Shown here in pieces: positions 8,686-16,193 of a stretch of 42,471 nucleotides of DNA. A program made the translations under genes and the position numbers. The notes beneath the pieces were generated by a model. It was given only the letters and a program-made list of their open reading frames with translations, made no database searches and was not told the DNA's origin. Source of the DNA: an archaeon (GTDB lineage Archaea > Nanobdellota > Nanobdellia > Pacearchaeales > GW2011-AR1); contig JABHLR010000008.1 of NCBI GenBank assembly GCA_018693315.1, forward strand, positions 1 through 42,471, in the 5' to 3' direction. Positions within the stretch are counted from its first letter, which is position 1. The number at the start of each line of letters is the position of its first letter.

Positions 8686-8733
8686 CTTGGCATATATTGT
8701 TTTTTCTTTATAAATATTGTGGTTTATGCCAAG
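8686..8733. promoter_or_regulatory. Candidate Lrp operator: inverted repeat flanking the Lrp-1 TATA box
   Basis: CTTGGCAT (8686-8693) and ATGCCAAG (8726-8733) are perfect inverted copies. Their dyad centre falls within 1 bp of the centre of TTTATAAA (8707-8714), the TATA box of the Lrp-1 gene. The arms are 40 bp apart centre to centre, about four helical turns. A smaller palindrome, CCAAGAATTTGG (8729-8740), overlaps the distal arm. Confidence 0.5.
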
Positions 8734-8782
8734 AATTTGGTGGAAACTTTGATATAGGTATATGACTATATGTTATTACAAT

Positions 8783-8808
8783 AGAGGGACAACAAAGACC
8801 TCTAAGGA
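8783..8808 (+). promoter_or_regulatory. Leader of radical SAM gene 1 with Shine-Dalgarno site
   Basis: AAGGA (8804-8808) sits 9 nt before the ATG at 8818. AGAGG (8783-8787) can pair with CCTCT (8799-8803). No TATA box lies at the 29-nt position, so this gene, unlike most neighbours, seems to have a real 5' leader. Confidence 0.4.
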
Positions 8809-8817
8809 AAATAAAAA

Positions 8818-10188
8818 ATGACACAAGAAAAATATGAGACAAAGTTCCCAGTAACTTTCGAGGGCGAGGTTAGCAATGGATGGACTAATGGAGTAAAGAA
8901 TTGGCACATTCGAAATGCTACGCCTGGATTGTTCACGCTGGATTTGGAGCATATTGCAAATGACTTGGTTGAATTGCATAATGATCCGGGCAATGAGGAA
9001 AGTGTGGAATCGATGTATTATGGTAAGGTTTGTGCGCATAAGTGTAAATCTTGTTTTAATGAAGAGAGAGGAGTTTACAGTAAGGAGATTTACGATTTGG
9101 ACAAGAAAGCTGTCCTGGATGATGAGGGTAATGCTAAGTTGAATAGGTTGATGACTCTTGAGGATACTGTTAATGTGGTTGATCAGGCTATTGAGATAGC
9201 TGCGGAAGAGGGACATGATTTTAAGAGTGTTAAGTTTCTTGGGCCTGGTGAGCTGTTGATGAATCCTCAGTTGTTCGATATTATTGACGCGTATAAAGCT
9301 AGAGGGGTGCAGTTGAATATTTTCACGAAAGGGGCATTACTTGGAAGTGATGAGTTGGCTCAGAAATACCAGGGGATGAATGCTAAGGAATTGACGGACA
9401 GATTGGCGAGTTGTGATAATGTTGGGTTGCTTATGTCTTTCCAGTCGTTTGATGGAGAGAGGCAGAATGATCTTGTTACGAGCAAGGATGAGAATGGTGA
9501 AACTGTGGGTCTTCAGGGCTATTCTCAAATTAGAGAACAGACTCTTGAGAATATGTTTGGCTCGGAATTATATAAGAATGGGATGACGAATAGGGTTTGT
9601 ATGATTAATGCGCCGATTGTTCCTGAAAATGTTGATGAATCTTTTTATATCTATAAGTTCTTTATTGAAAGAGGTACTCCTATAGTCATGACTCCGTCTA
9701 TGGTTAGTGGTAAGGGTTGTGGGCAGTACGAGAGGCAAAAGGAGATTATGACTATGGAAGACTGGCATGAAAAGCTTGTGGGCTTGTATGCGAAGATTTA
9801 TGCGTTCAATGTTGAGAAGGGGATTCAAACGGATGAGCAGATAAAAGAGGAAGGGGTTGCATCTTATGTTGGGGCTGAGCCTTGTAATCAGGCATCTACG
9901 GGATTGTACATTAGAGGAAATGGGATTGTGCAGAGTTGTCCTGGAAGATTTGATAGCGAAACGGTTTATGCTAATGTTCAAGAAACTTCGCTAAAAGATA
10001 TTTGGATGAATTCTTCGAATAAGCAAAGAGGGATTGATGATCCTCAGAACTTGATTAACAATAAATGTCCTGCGAAGGATGAAAATGGTAGCACGGTTAA
10101 GTTTGAAGGTTGTGGATTTCCTCAAGACTTTTATGATAGAGTTATGAAAAAATATTCTGATTTAATGGGTGGAAGTGAAAATGAGTGA
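8818..10188 (+). CDS. Radical SAM enzyme with SPASM-like C-terminus
   Basis: A 456-residue radical SAM protein. Cys72, Cys76 and Cys79 form the CxxxCxxC motif (CAHKCKSC) for the SAM-binding 4Fe-4S cluster, and GPGE (142-145) fits the SAM-contact motif. The C-terminal part has Cys301, Cys356, Cys374, Cys417 and Cys432, a spacing that suggests one or two auxiliary clusters as in SPASM/twitch enzymes. Such enzymes modify peptides, proteins or carbohydrates; the substrate here is unknown. It is divergent from the tandem Lrp gene at 7698. A 10-codon frame (10181-10213) overlaps its stop. Confidence 0.92.
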   Translation: MTQEKYETKFPVTFEGEVSNGWTNGVKNWHIRNATPGLFTLDLEHIANDLVELHNDPGNEESVESMYYGKVCAHKCKSCFNEERGVYSKEIYDLDKKAVLDDEGNAKLNRLMTLEDTVNVVDQAIEIAAEEGHDFKSVKFLGPGELLMNPQLFDIIDAYKARGVQLNIFTKGALLGSDELAQKYQGMNAKELTDRLASCDNVGLLMSFQSFDGERQNDLVTSKDENGETVGLQGYSQIREQTLENMFGSELYKNGMTNRVCMINAPIVPENVDESFYIYKFFIERGTPIVMTPSMVSGKGCGQYERQKEIMTMEDWHEKLVGLYAKIYAFNVEKGIQTDEQIKEEGVASYVGAEPCNQASTGLYIRGNGIVQSCPGRFDSETVYANVQETSLKDIWMNSSNKQRGIDDPQNLINNKCPAKDENGSTVKFEGCGFPQDFYDRVMKKYSDLMGGSENE

Positions 10189-10219
10189 TGCAAAATTTTA
10201 CGCCGAGAGTTAATTCCGT

Positions 10220-10567
10220 CTAAGAGTTAAGCTCTCTTAACTTTTCCTGAATGGCTAGGAGTTCGTCTTCGATGTCGTCTCGTTTTGTGAATGTTTCTTT
10301 GGTTTCTTTCTCTTCTTTTTTCTTGACTACTTTTGGAACTTTTGGGGTTGGCATATTACCTTGGACTGAATCTATTTCCGAGAGTGTTGACGCGAAAAGT
10401 TTGTATAGTTTTTTCTTGAGGTCTTGTTTTTGTCGTGCTAGAATTTTTAGATGGTGTAATCTTTTTAGTGTTGTTAGTAAATCTGCCTGGCTCATTAGTA
10501 GATTAGATTTATTTTCTTTGTAAGAATCTGGTGAAAACGAGACATAGAGCTCTTCCTTTGAGGCCAT
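10220..10567 (-). CDS. Small coiled-coil protein, function unknown
   Basis: A 115-residue, charged and mostly helical protein. Residues 25-65 (LLTTLKRLHHLKILARQKQDLKKKLYKLF) and the last 25 (DDIEDELLAIQEKLRELN) have heptad-like patterns, joined by a Lys/Pro/Glu linker. No enzyme motif is visible. It follows the proline-rich gene at 10569 with a one-base gap and is surely co-transcribed with it, so the two products probably interact through their coiled coils (inference). Confidence 0.82.
   Translation of the reverse strand: MASKEELYVSFSPDSYKENKSNLLMSQADLLTTLKRLHHLKILARQKQDLKKKLYKLFASTLSEIDSVQGNMPTPKVPKVVKKKEEKETKETFTKRDDIEDELLAIQEKLRELNS
10225..10246 (+). terminator. Hairpin with T tract after radical SAM gene 1
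   Basis: AGTTAAG (10225-10231) and CTTAACT (10236-10242) form a 7-bp stem with loop CTCT, followed by T residues. It lies inside the last codons of the convergent gene, so it may serve the plus-strand transcript only. Confidence 0.4.
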
Positions 10568-10568
10568 G

Positions 10569-11153
10569 TTAAATCTGATTGAAGATATCTGAGTCTACTT
10601 CTGAAAGTCTTGATTTGATTTTTTCGATGTCTTCAGTCCAGCCTTTTAATTCTGTCTCTTCTTGTGACTTTACGTCTTTAATTTTTTTGAGAACTGATTC
10701 TATTTCTTTTACTTTTGTTTTTATTTTATCAAAGTTCTTTTGGGCTGATTGAAATTTGTCGATTCGTACGAAGATTGGTTCGGCTTCTCGAGTTTTTGGT
10801 TTTGGTGTTGTCGATGTTGATGGTGTGATTTCTAGCGTCTTTTTTGGAAGGTGTGGGATCACTTCGTTTGGAGAAGGTTTTGGAGGAACCATAATTGATT
10901 CCCCTTTTTCCTCTTCCTTCACATTGAGTCCTTCTGGGATTTCAACGTGTACCTCGTTTTCCTCAGGATTTGGTAAATCTGCAACTGCTGATTTTACCAT
11001 TTCTTGATTAAGATTTTCGTTCTTAGAATTTGCTGGGAATGATGGTAATTCTGGGAGATCTTTTTTTTCTGATTCTTCTAATTTTGGAAGAGTTGGCAAC
11101 GTTGGTGCCGGCGGAATTGTTGGCACGTCTTCTTTTTTACTAAATAATCCCAT
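10569..11153 (-). CDS. Proline-rich protein with C-terminal coiled coil, function unknown
   Basis: A 194-residue protein beginning MGLFSKKEDVP. A long low-complexity region rich in Pro, Glu, Lys and Thr (to about residue 120) is followed by EPIFVRIDKFQSAQ and a coiled coil (about 130-190). No signal peptide or membrane helix is present. I believe similar gene pairs occur in other DPANN genomes, but I cannot verify that here. It is the first gene of a two-gene operon with 10220-10567. Confidence 0.82.
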   Translation of the reverse strand: MGLFSKKEDVPTIPPAPTLPTLPKLEESEKKDLPELPSFPANSKNENLNQEMVKSAVADLPNPEENEVHVEIPEGLNVKEEEKGESIMVPPKPSPNEVIPHLPKKTLEITPSTSTTPKPKTREAEPIFVRIDKFQSAQKNFDKIKTKVKEIESVLKKIKDVKSQEETELKGWTEDIEKIKSRLSEVDSDIFNQI

Positions 11154-11174
11154 GGTATAGTTTAATCAATTTCT

Positions 11175-11182
11175 TTTTTATA
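11175..11182 (-). promoter_or_regulatory. TATA element for the coiled-coil operon
   Basis: Minus-strand TATAAAAA lies 29 nt before the ATG at 11153. Confidence 0.55.
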
Positions 11183-11236
11183 GGTTTATAGTAATTTTAA
11201 AGTTACGACAATGTCGAGGGATGATGCACGGAAAGG

Positions 11237-11244
11237 TATATAAA
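11237..11244 (+). promoter_or_regulatory. TATA element (with purine-rich BRE) for the TFE operon
   Basis: TATATAAA is preceded by GGAAAGG, a good BRE-like stretch, and lies 29 nt before the ATG at 11266. This rules out the ORF start at 11221, which is upstream of the promoter. Confidence 0.7.
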
Positions 11245-11265
11245 CGAAATTATTTTTTATTGTAC

Positions 11266-12150
11266 ATGCAAGTAAAACTTCTACATGATCTCGTCGAGGA
11301 AATGGCTGGTGAGAATACTGGGCGAATTGTTGATATCCTGTTTGGGAAAAAAGATGTTAATGAATTTTCGATTGCGAAAAAAATGGAGTTGACGATTAAT
11401 CAGGTTCGGAATATTTTGTATAAACTTTCTGCTGATGGTTTGGTTTCGTTTATTAGAAAGAAGGACAAGCGGAAGGGTTGGTATATTTATTATTGGACTT
11501 TGAAGACAGAGAAATGTTTGGTGAAGTTGGAGGGATCTTTGGTTAAGAAGATTGAGGGTTTCCGTGGTATTTTGGGGAGCCGGGAAACGCGACGATTTTA
11601 CACATGTCCATCTTGTGGTATTGAAGTTGGCGAGGAGAAGGCGTTGGAGCATGGGTTTAGTTGTGAGGAGTGTGCGGAGATTTATGAGTTGTCTGATAAT
11701 AGTCCTGCGATTCGAGAGACGAAATTTAGGATTAGTAGGACTCAAAAGAATTTGGAACTGATTCAGGGTGAGCTTGTGACTATTAGAGAAAAGGAAGCGA
11801 AGAGAAGGGCTAGGATAAATAAGAAGTTGGACAAGGAAGAGGCTGAGAGGAAGGCGTTGATGAAGATTGCTCGGGCGGCTGCTCGGAAGAAGGTTGCTGA
11901 GGCGAAGGCTAAGCTTGAGGGGAAGACGCTTGCAGTAAAGAAGAAAGTTAAGAAGACTGTTAAGAAAGTTAAGGGGAAAGTTGCGGCTAAGAAGAAGGTT
12001 GTTAAGAAGACTGTTAAGAAAGTTAAGGGGAAAGTTGTTAAGAAAGTTGCGGCTAAGAAGAAGATTGTTAAGAAAGTTGCTAAGAAGATTGTTAAGAAAA
12101 AGATTAGTTTGGCTGGTAGGTTAAAGAAGAAAATTTCTGGGAAGCGATGA
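11266..12150 (+). CDS. tfe: Transcription factor E alpha (TFE) with histone-H1-like lysine-rich tail
   Basis: A 294-residue homologue of archaeal TFE-alpha (TFIIE-alpha), which helps RNA polymerase open promoters. Residues 1-110 form the winged-helix domain (VNEFSIAKKMELTINQVRNILYKL). A zinc ribbon follows with Cys114, Cys117, Cys133 and Cys136. Typical archaeal TFE ends near residue 170-190; here a coiled segment (about 155-205) runs into roughly 90 residues made almost only of Lys, Val, Ala and Thr, in repeats such as VKKTVKKVKGKV, much like histone H1 or bacterial HU tails. The tail is encoded by direct DNA repeats. The stop overlaps the rhomboid start by 4 nt. Confidence 0.9.
   Translation: MQVKLLHDLVEEMAGENTGRIVDILFGKKDVNEFSIAKKMELTINQVRNILYKLSADGLVSFIRKKDKRKGWYIYYWTLKTEKCLVKLEGSLVKKIEGFRGILGSRETRRFYTCPSCGIEVGEEKALEHGFSCEECAEIYELSDNSPAIRETKFRISRTQKNLELIQGELVTIREKEAKRRARINKKLDKEEAERKALMKIARAAARKKVAEAKAKLEGKTLAVKKKVKKTVKKVKGKVAAKKKVVKKTVKKVKGKVVKKVAAKKKIVKKVAKKIVKKKISLAGRLKKKISGKR
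11947..12063 (+). repeat. Direct repeats encoding the TFE lysine tail
   Basis: A 37-nt sequence is identical at 11947-11983 and 12001-12037 (54-bp offset), and a 21-nt sequence is shared by 11977-11997 and 12043-12063. The repeats are in frame and suggest growth of the tail by slippage or unequal recombination. Confidence 0.9.
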
Positions 12151-12827
12151 TGGGCCGAGATGGATTTTTGTCTACTTATACCGGGTGGATAATTGCTGTT
12201 AATGTTGTATTTTTTATTGTGTTGACTTTTATGGGATTTGATCCTTTCGATTGTGCGGGAAGTGTTTGTAAGTATGTTGCTTTTCAGCCTGCCGCAATTT
12301 TAGCTGGTAGTTCTGTTTGGACTTTTTTGACGAGTATGTTTATGCACGCTGGACTTTTCCATTTGTTTGCGAACATGGTGTCGCTTATGTTTATTGGAAA
12401 TTTTATTGAGAAGCTGATTGGGAAGAAGCGGTTTATTTGGTTGTATTTTGTTGGTGGACTTTTTGCTGGTGTTTTATTTTTCGCTCTTGCTAATTTGTTT
12501 GGGAATAGTGCAACTGGTGCTATGTTTTTCGGGAATCCTATGATGTATGCCGTCGGTGCGAGTGGTGCGATTATGGCGCTTGGTGGTTTGCTTGCGGTCT
12601 TGACTCCGAGGTTGCCTGTTTTGGTTTTCTTTGTTTTACCGATGCCGATGTGGGCTGCGATGGGAGTTTTGATGTTTGGTCTTTGGGGGCTTTCGGTTGC
12701 GGCTGGGCTTCCGATTGGTAATGTTGCTCATCTTGGTGGATTGATTGTTGGGGTTGGATATGGGTTTTATTTGAAGAAGAAATTTCCGAGGAAAACTAAA
12801 ATGATTAGTACTTATTTTGCACGATGA
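12147..12827 (+). CDS. Rhomboid-family intramembrane serine protease
   Basis: A 226-residue polytopic protein with the rhomboid core: HAGLFHLFANM in helix 2 (His67, His72, Asn76), catalytic Ser139 in GASGA, and catalytic His195 in VAHLGG. About six membrane helices are visible. It cleaves membrane proteins within the bilayer; the substrate is unknown. It is the middle gene of a tightly overlapping operon (4-nt overlaps on both sides) with TFE and a SpoIIM-like protein. Confidence 0.94.
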   Translation: MMGRDGFLSTYTGWIIAVNVVFFIVLTFMGFDPFDCAGSVCKYVAFQPAAILAGSSVWTFLTSMFMHAGLFHLFANMVSLMFIGNFIEKLIGKKRFIWLYFVGGLFAGVLFFALANLFGNSATGAMFFGNPMMYAVGASGAIMALGGLLAVLTPRLPVLVFFVLPMPMWAAMGVLMFGLWGLSVAAGLPIGNVAHLGGLIVGVGYGFYLKKKFPRKTKMISTYFAR

Positions 12828-13405
12828 AGCGAGAGAATTTTTTTGTTAGGAATTATAAGTCGTGTTGGAAATTTTTTAATGAGAGCCGCTGGCATATGGT
12901 TTTTGCTTTGGGTTTTTTTATGCTTACATTTTTGATTGGATTTGTTTTCCCGATTTTTTTTAGAGAGGAAATTATTAACTTTATTAGTGAGTTGATTTTG
13001 TCGCTTGAGGGGCTGAGTGTTGCCGAATTAATTGTTTTTATCTTTTGGAATAATTTTAAGGCGAGTTTCTTCGCGATTATTTTGGGAATTACTGCTGGGC
13101 TCTTCCCGTTATTTATGTTGGTGACTAACGGTTATTTACTTGGGTTTGTCTCTAGGGCGGCTGTTGAAGTAGAGGGATTGTCTTCTCTGTGGAGGTTGTT
13201 GCCTCATGGAATTTTTGAGTTGCCTGCTGTTCTTTTTTCTCTTGGAATTGGATTTAAGATTGGGGGCGGAATGTTCAAGAAAGGCTTCAGGAATAATTTG
13301 AAATATAATTTTAAGGAAGGTTTGAGATTTTTTGTTTTTGTGATTTTTCCTTTGTTGTTGGTTGCTGGTATTATTGAGGGCCTCTTAGTAGGATTAATAA
13401 AATAG
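12824..13405 (+). CDS. SpoIIM-like (stage II sporulation protein M family) membrane protein
   Basis: A 193-residue membrane protein with about five helices and the family motif LPHGIFELPAVLFSLGIGFKIG. In bacteria SpoIIM is part of an engulfment complex, but the family is widespread in archaea, which do not sporulate, so the role here is unknown. Its ATG overlaps the rhomboid stop (ATGA), so the two are translationally coupled; a link between protease and SpoIIM-like protein is an inference. Confidence 0.88.
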   Translation: MKRENFFVRNYKSCWKFFNESRWHMVFALGFFMLTFLIGFVFPIFFREEIINFISELILSLEGLSVAELIVFIFWNNFKASFFAIILGITAGLFPLFMLVTNGYLLGFVSRAAVEVEGLSSLWRLLPHGIFELPAVLFSLGIGFKIGGGMFKKGFRNNLKYNFKEGLRFFVFVIFPLLLVAGIIEGLLVGLIK

Positions 13406-13412
13406 CGGCCTA

Positions 13413-13457
13413 ATGTGATTGGAAATCACATCTCAAATTGGTTAAGCTTCACTTAAC
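13413..13457. terminator. Two hairpins between convergent genes
   Basis: ATGTGATT (13413-13420) and AATCACAT (13424-13431) form an 8-bp stem with loop GGA. GTTAAG (13441-13446) and CTTAAC (13452-13457) form a second stem. They lie between the SpoIIM-like gene and Lrp-2 and may end both transcripts. The second stem has the same arms as the hairpin at 10225-10242. Confidence 0.4.
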
Positions 13458-13491
13458 GCAATTGGCAAGGAATTTTGGTTGGGTTGATGAG

Positions 13492-14460
13492 TTAGAAGTA
13501 AACGAATTTGTGTTCTTTTGAGATTGTTATGATGTCGATGTTTTTTATTATGTCTGAGAATTTGTCTTTGATGTCTGTTAAGATTTTATTGAACTCTTCT
13601 TCTGATGTGACTTCGAATTCTGGTTCTAAATCCCAGTTACTGATTACCTTTACGTGATGGATTACGTTTTTATGTTGTTTAAGATATTGGGTTAATTCTT
13701 GAATTTTGGTTTTTTCTGGATTGTCGAGATAGACGAAGCCTTTGTAGAATTGGATTCCGAGTTTTTCGTAGTTGATCGCGATTCGGAAGCCTTGGATTAG
13801 TTTTAATTTTATCATTTGTTTAATTCGGTAGGCTATGATTCTTGCCGTTGTGTTTAGTTCTGTTGCGATGTCGACTGCGGACTTTCTTGCGTTTTCGCTT
13901 AGTTGTTTTAGGATTTTTATGTCGATGTCTTCTAGGTCAATTTTTTCCGAGGAATCGAGAAGGGTTTTTTCTTCCGAGTTTTGTTCGTCTAAGATAAAGC
14001 TTCTGCTGCAAACTGATGCTCGCGAACTTATTGATATTGCTTTTTTTGAAACGAATCCGGAAAATGCGCTCAAAACTTCGTTTTTTAATGAATCTATATT
14101 TGCTACCGAATCTGTTTCTAGGGCTGCAACTAGATCCCACGCTCCATTGCAAGAAACTAGCCATTTGACATTTTTGTTTTCTTTTAATTTGGATATTTTT
14201 TTCTCTAGCTCCCCTGAAGTAATATGCTGGAATGATAATAAGACCCTAAATTGTATTACTCCTAGCTTCGAAAGATTTAGAGCTACTTGATATTGGGTGA
14301 TTATTTTTTCTTGCTCTAGTCTTTTGATCCGGTAGCTTACGACTTCGGTTGAGAGGCCGACTTTTTTTGCGATTGTTGAATTTGGTTGTCTGCAATCTTT
14401 GTCTAGTTCTGAAAGTATCTTTCTGTCCTTTAGATCTAATCCAAATGTTTTTTCCTTCAT
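13492..14460 (-). CDS. Tandem-duplicated Lrp/AsnC-family transcription regulator (Lrp-2)
   Basis: A 322-residue paralogue of the regulator at 7698-8684, again two winged-helix plus RAM-like units. Unit 1 starts LDLKDRKILSELDKDC and has IAKKVGLSTEVVSYRIKRL as its DNA-binding helix pair. Unit 2 starts IDLEDIDIKILKQLSENARK. The two paralogues share the unit-1 layout and the closing segment (D...EFNKILTDIKDKF against YEILENLKKEF). It is divergent from the B12-type radical SAM gene, with 118 bp between, and has its own TATA box. It probably regulates that gene (inference). Confidence 0.93.
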   Translation of the reverse strand: MKEKTFGLDLKDRKILSELDKDCRQPNSTIAKKVGLSTEVVSYRIKRLEQEKIITQYQVALNLSKLGVIQFRVLLSFQHITSGELEKKISKLKENKNVKWLVSCNGAWDLVAALETDSVANIDSLKNEVLSAFSGFVSKKAISISSRASVCSRSFILDEQNSEEKTLLDSSEKIDLEDIDIKILKQLSENARKSAVDIATELNTTARIIAYRIKQMIKLKLIQGFRIAINYEKLGIQFYKGFVYLDNPEKTKIQELTQYLKQHKNVIHHVKVISNWDLEPEFEVTSEEEFNKILTDIKDKFSDIIKNIDIITISKEHKFVYF

Positions 14461-14481
14461 ATTTAGTATTATTACACTTAT

Positions 14482-14489
14482 TATTTAAA
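14482..14489 (-). promoter_or_regulatory. TATA element for Lrp-2
   Basis: Minus-strand TTTAAATA begins 29 nt before the ATG at 14460. Confidence 0.55.
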
Positions 14490-14553
14490 TCTTGTCATTT
14501 TATTGCATTTTCTCATAAGATGTTTTAACTAGTGTTTTGCCTTGATAATAGTA

Positions 14554-14569
14554 ACTCCTTGAAAGGGGT
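14554..14569 (+). promoter_or_regulatory. Leader hairpin containing the Shine-Dalgarno site of radical SAM gene 2
   Basis: ACTCCT (14554-14559), loop TGAA, AGGGGT (14564-14569) form a 6-bp stem with one T-G pair. The 3' arm is the Shine-Dalgarno sequence for the ATG at 14579, so folding would hide the ribosome site. A weak TATA-like TTTTAACT at 14523 would start the transcript almost at the hairpin. Confidence 0.45.
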
Positions 14570-14578
14570 AATAAGAAA

Positions 14579-16192
14579 ATGGATAGACAAAAAGAAAAAA
14601 ATGTTGAGAGAGAAAAGAAAAAGGTTATGTTTGTTAAGCCGCATTTGGAGACTGATGCAGTTTGGGATCCCATAAGAACGTGTCCTTATATCGGGGCGTG
14701 GTATATGACTTCTGGGCTTAAGGAACGTGGGCATGATGTGAAATACTTAGATGAAGTTACTCGGAATAACGGTCTAGAGAATAGGACTTTGTTTAGGAGG
14801 GATATGATTAATGGAGAAACAACCGAAACTCCTGTTGAAACTTCTTATGAGGATTTTCAGGCGCAAAAGATGGCGGACTATAGGTCTATGACCCCTGAGT
14901 CTTTTGTGGATAAATATTCTGCGTTTGGTGAAGATGGGGAAATTTCCAGAACAATGGTTCGGACTGGAAATGATCTTGAGGATACATTAAATGATATTGG
15001 CGATATGAATCCTGATGTTGTTGGGATTCCGTTGATTGCTACTGCCAATTATATTCCAGCGACAAAATTGGGCAGGGCTATTAAAGACAGGTTTCCTGAT
15101 GTAAAGGTTGTATTCGGTGGACAACATATCTCTGCGGATCCTGAGGGTTTTTTGAGAGATAATGATTATGTTGATCAGGTTGTTTCCGGGGATGCTATTT
15201 CGGCCATGACTGACATAGCTGAGGGTAGGAATAATGATAAAATTGTTTATGGTGGATTTAGAAATTTTGACGAATTCCCGTTGCTTGACCCTTCGATTAT
15301 TGAGGGGAACGATTATCCTGACGAGCCGATTCATACTTATCCTACTGATGGAAGGAAGAGTGTAGATTATATGTTTTCTAAAGGGTGTTTTAGGCGGTGT
15401 GATTTTTGTGTTGCTGGAAGTCAGGAAGGGAATCACGTAACTCCGATTGATTATGATATGGTTGATGAACAGTTGCGTATATTTAAGAAAAATGGTATTG
15501 AAGAACTTGTGATCCAGGATGATGCTTACCTTTGGGATAAGAATCATGTTCGGGAACATTTGCCTAAGTTGCTGGGGCTTATGAAGAAGCATGGGATGTA
15601 TTGGCAAAATAATGGTGGGATGGAATTTGAAATGATGGATGATTTTGTTACCGAAGAGATCTTGAAATATAATTCGTCTGGAGAGGGTCGTGCTACTTCT
15701 TTGTATGTTCCGTTTAACCCGCGTACTTGGAATAAGGGACAGAGTGTTTCCGGAACCATGTCTGAAAGATATCATGCGAATTTGGATAATTTGAAAAAAT
15801 TGAAGGATGCTGGGGTGTTTGTTTTCACTAGTGGAATTATTGGTACTCCTGAGCAGACTAGAGAAACTATTGATGAAGATATTGAGATGAATAAGAAATT
15901 GATTGAAGAGGGATATCTTAGCTCTGCACTTTCTCTTTCAGCTACGATGCTTCCTGCGACTAAATGGTATGATTCTAATGGCCATAATATTGTAGATAAA
16001 GAAGATTATGCTGGATTCTCGTTGTTTACTACGCATCATAGTACTCCGCACATGTCTCCTAGAGATATTGAAACTTCAATGATTCGTTGGAGTCAGGAAC
16101 TTGACAAAGTTCAGACTACTTACAAATGGGGAACTGGGTTTCCTAGTGCTGAGAATGGTAGTAATCAAGATTTGAAAAGGGGTGATGAATAA
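14579..16192 (+). CDS. B12-binding-domain radical SAM protein
   Basis: A 537-residue protein with an N-terminal cobalamin-binding-like Rossmann domain (about 15-215; YIGAWYMTSGLKERGHDV, DVVGIPLIATANY, VFGGQH) and a radical SAM barrel with CxxxCxxC at Cys270, Cys274 and Cys277 (CFRRCDFC). This class includes methyltransferases acting on unactivated carbon and other unusual C-C chemistry; the substrate is not predictable. It has a leader with hairpin and Shine-Dalgarno site, is divergent from Lrp-2, and is followed at once by a small gene whose Shine-Dalgarno site is within its last codons. Confidence 0.93.
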   Translation: MDRQKEKNVEREKKKVMFVKPHLETDAVWDPIRTCPYIGAWYMTSGLKERGHDVKYLDEVTRNNGLENRTLFRRDMINGETTETPVETSYEDFQAQKMADYRSMTPESFVDKYSAFGEDGEISRTMVRTGNDLEDTLNDIGDMNPDVVGIPLIATANYIPATKLGRAIKDRFPDVKVVFGGQHISADPEGFLRDNDYVDQVVSGDAISAMTDIAEGRNNDKIVYGGFRNFDEFPLLDPSIIEGNDYPDEPIHTYPTDGRKSVDYMFSKGCFRRCDFCVAGSQEGNHVTPIDYDMVDEQLRIFKKNGIEELVIQDDAYLWDKNHVREHLPKLLGLMKKHGMYWQNNGGMEFEMMDDFVTEEILKYNSSGEGRATSLYVPFNPRTWNKGQSVSGTMSERYHANLDNLKKLKDAGVFVFTSGIIGTPEQTRETIDEDIEMNKKLIEEGYLSSALSLSATMLPATKWYDSNGHNIVDKEDYAGFSLFTTHHSTPHMSPRDIETSMIRWSQELDKVQTTYKWGTGFPSAENGSNQDLKRGDE

Positions 16193-16193
16193 T

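Noticed and set aside
8685-8693. ATG at 8693 as the start of Lrp-1
   Set aside because: The TATA box at 8707-8714 is only 21 nt from it but 30 nt from the ATG at 8684; the extra residues MPS are not needed. This remains a moderate-confidence choice.
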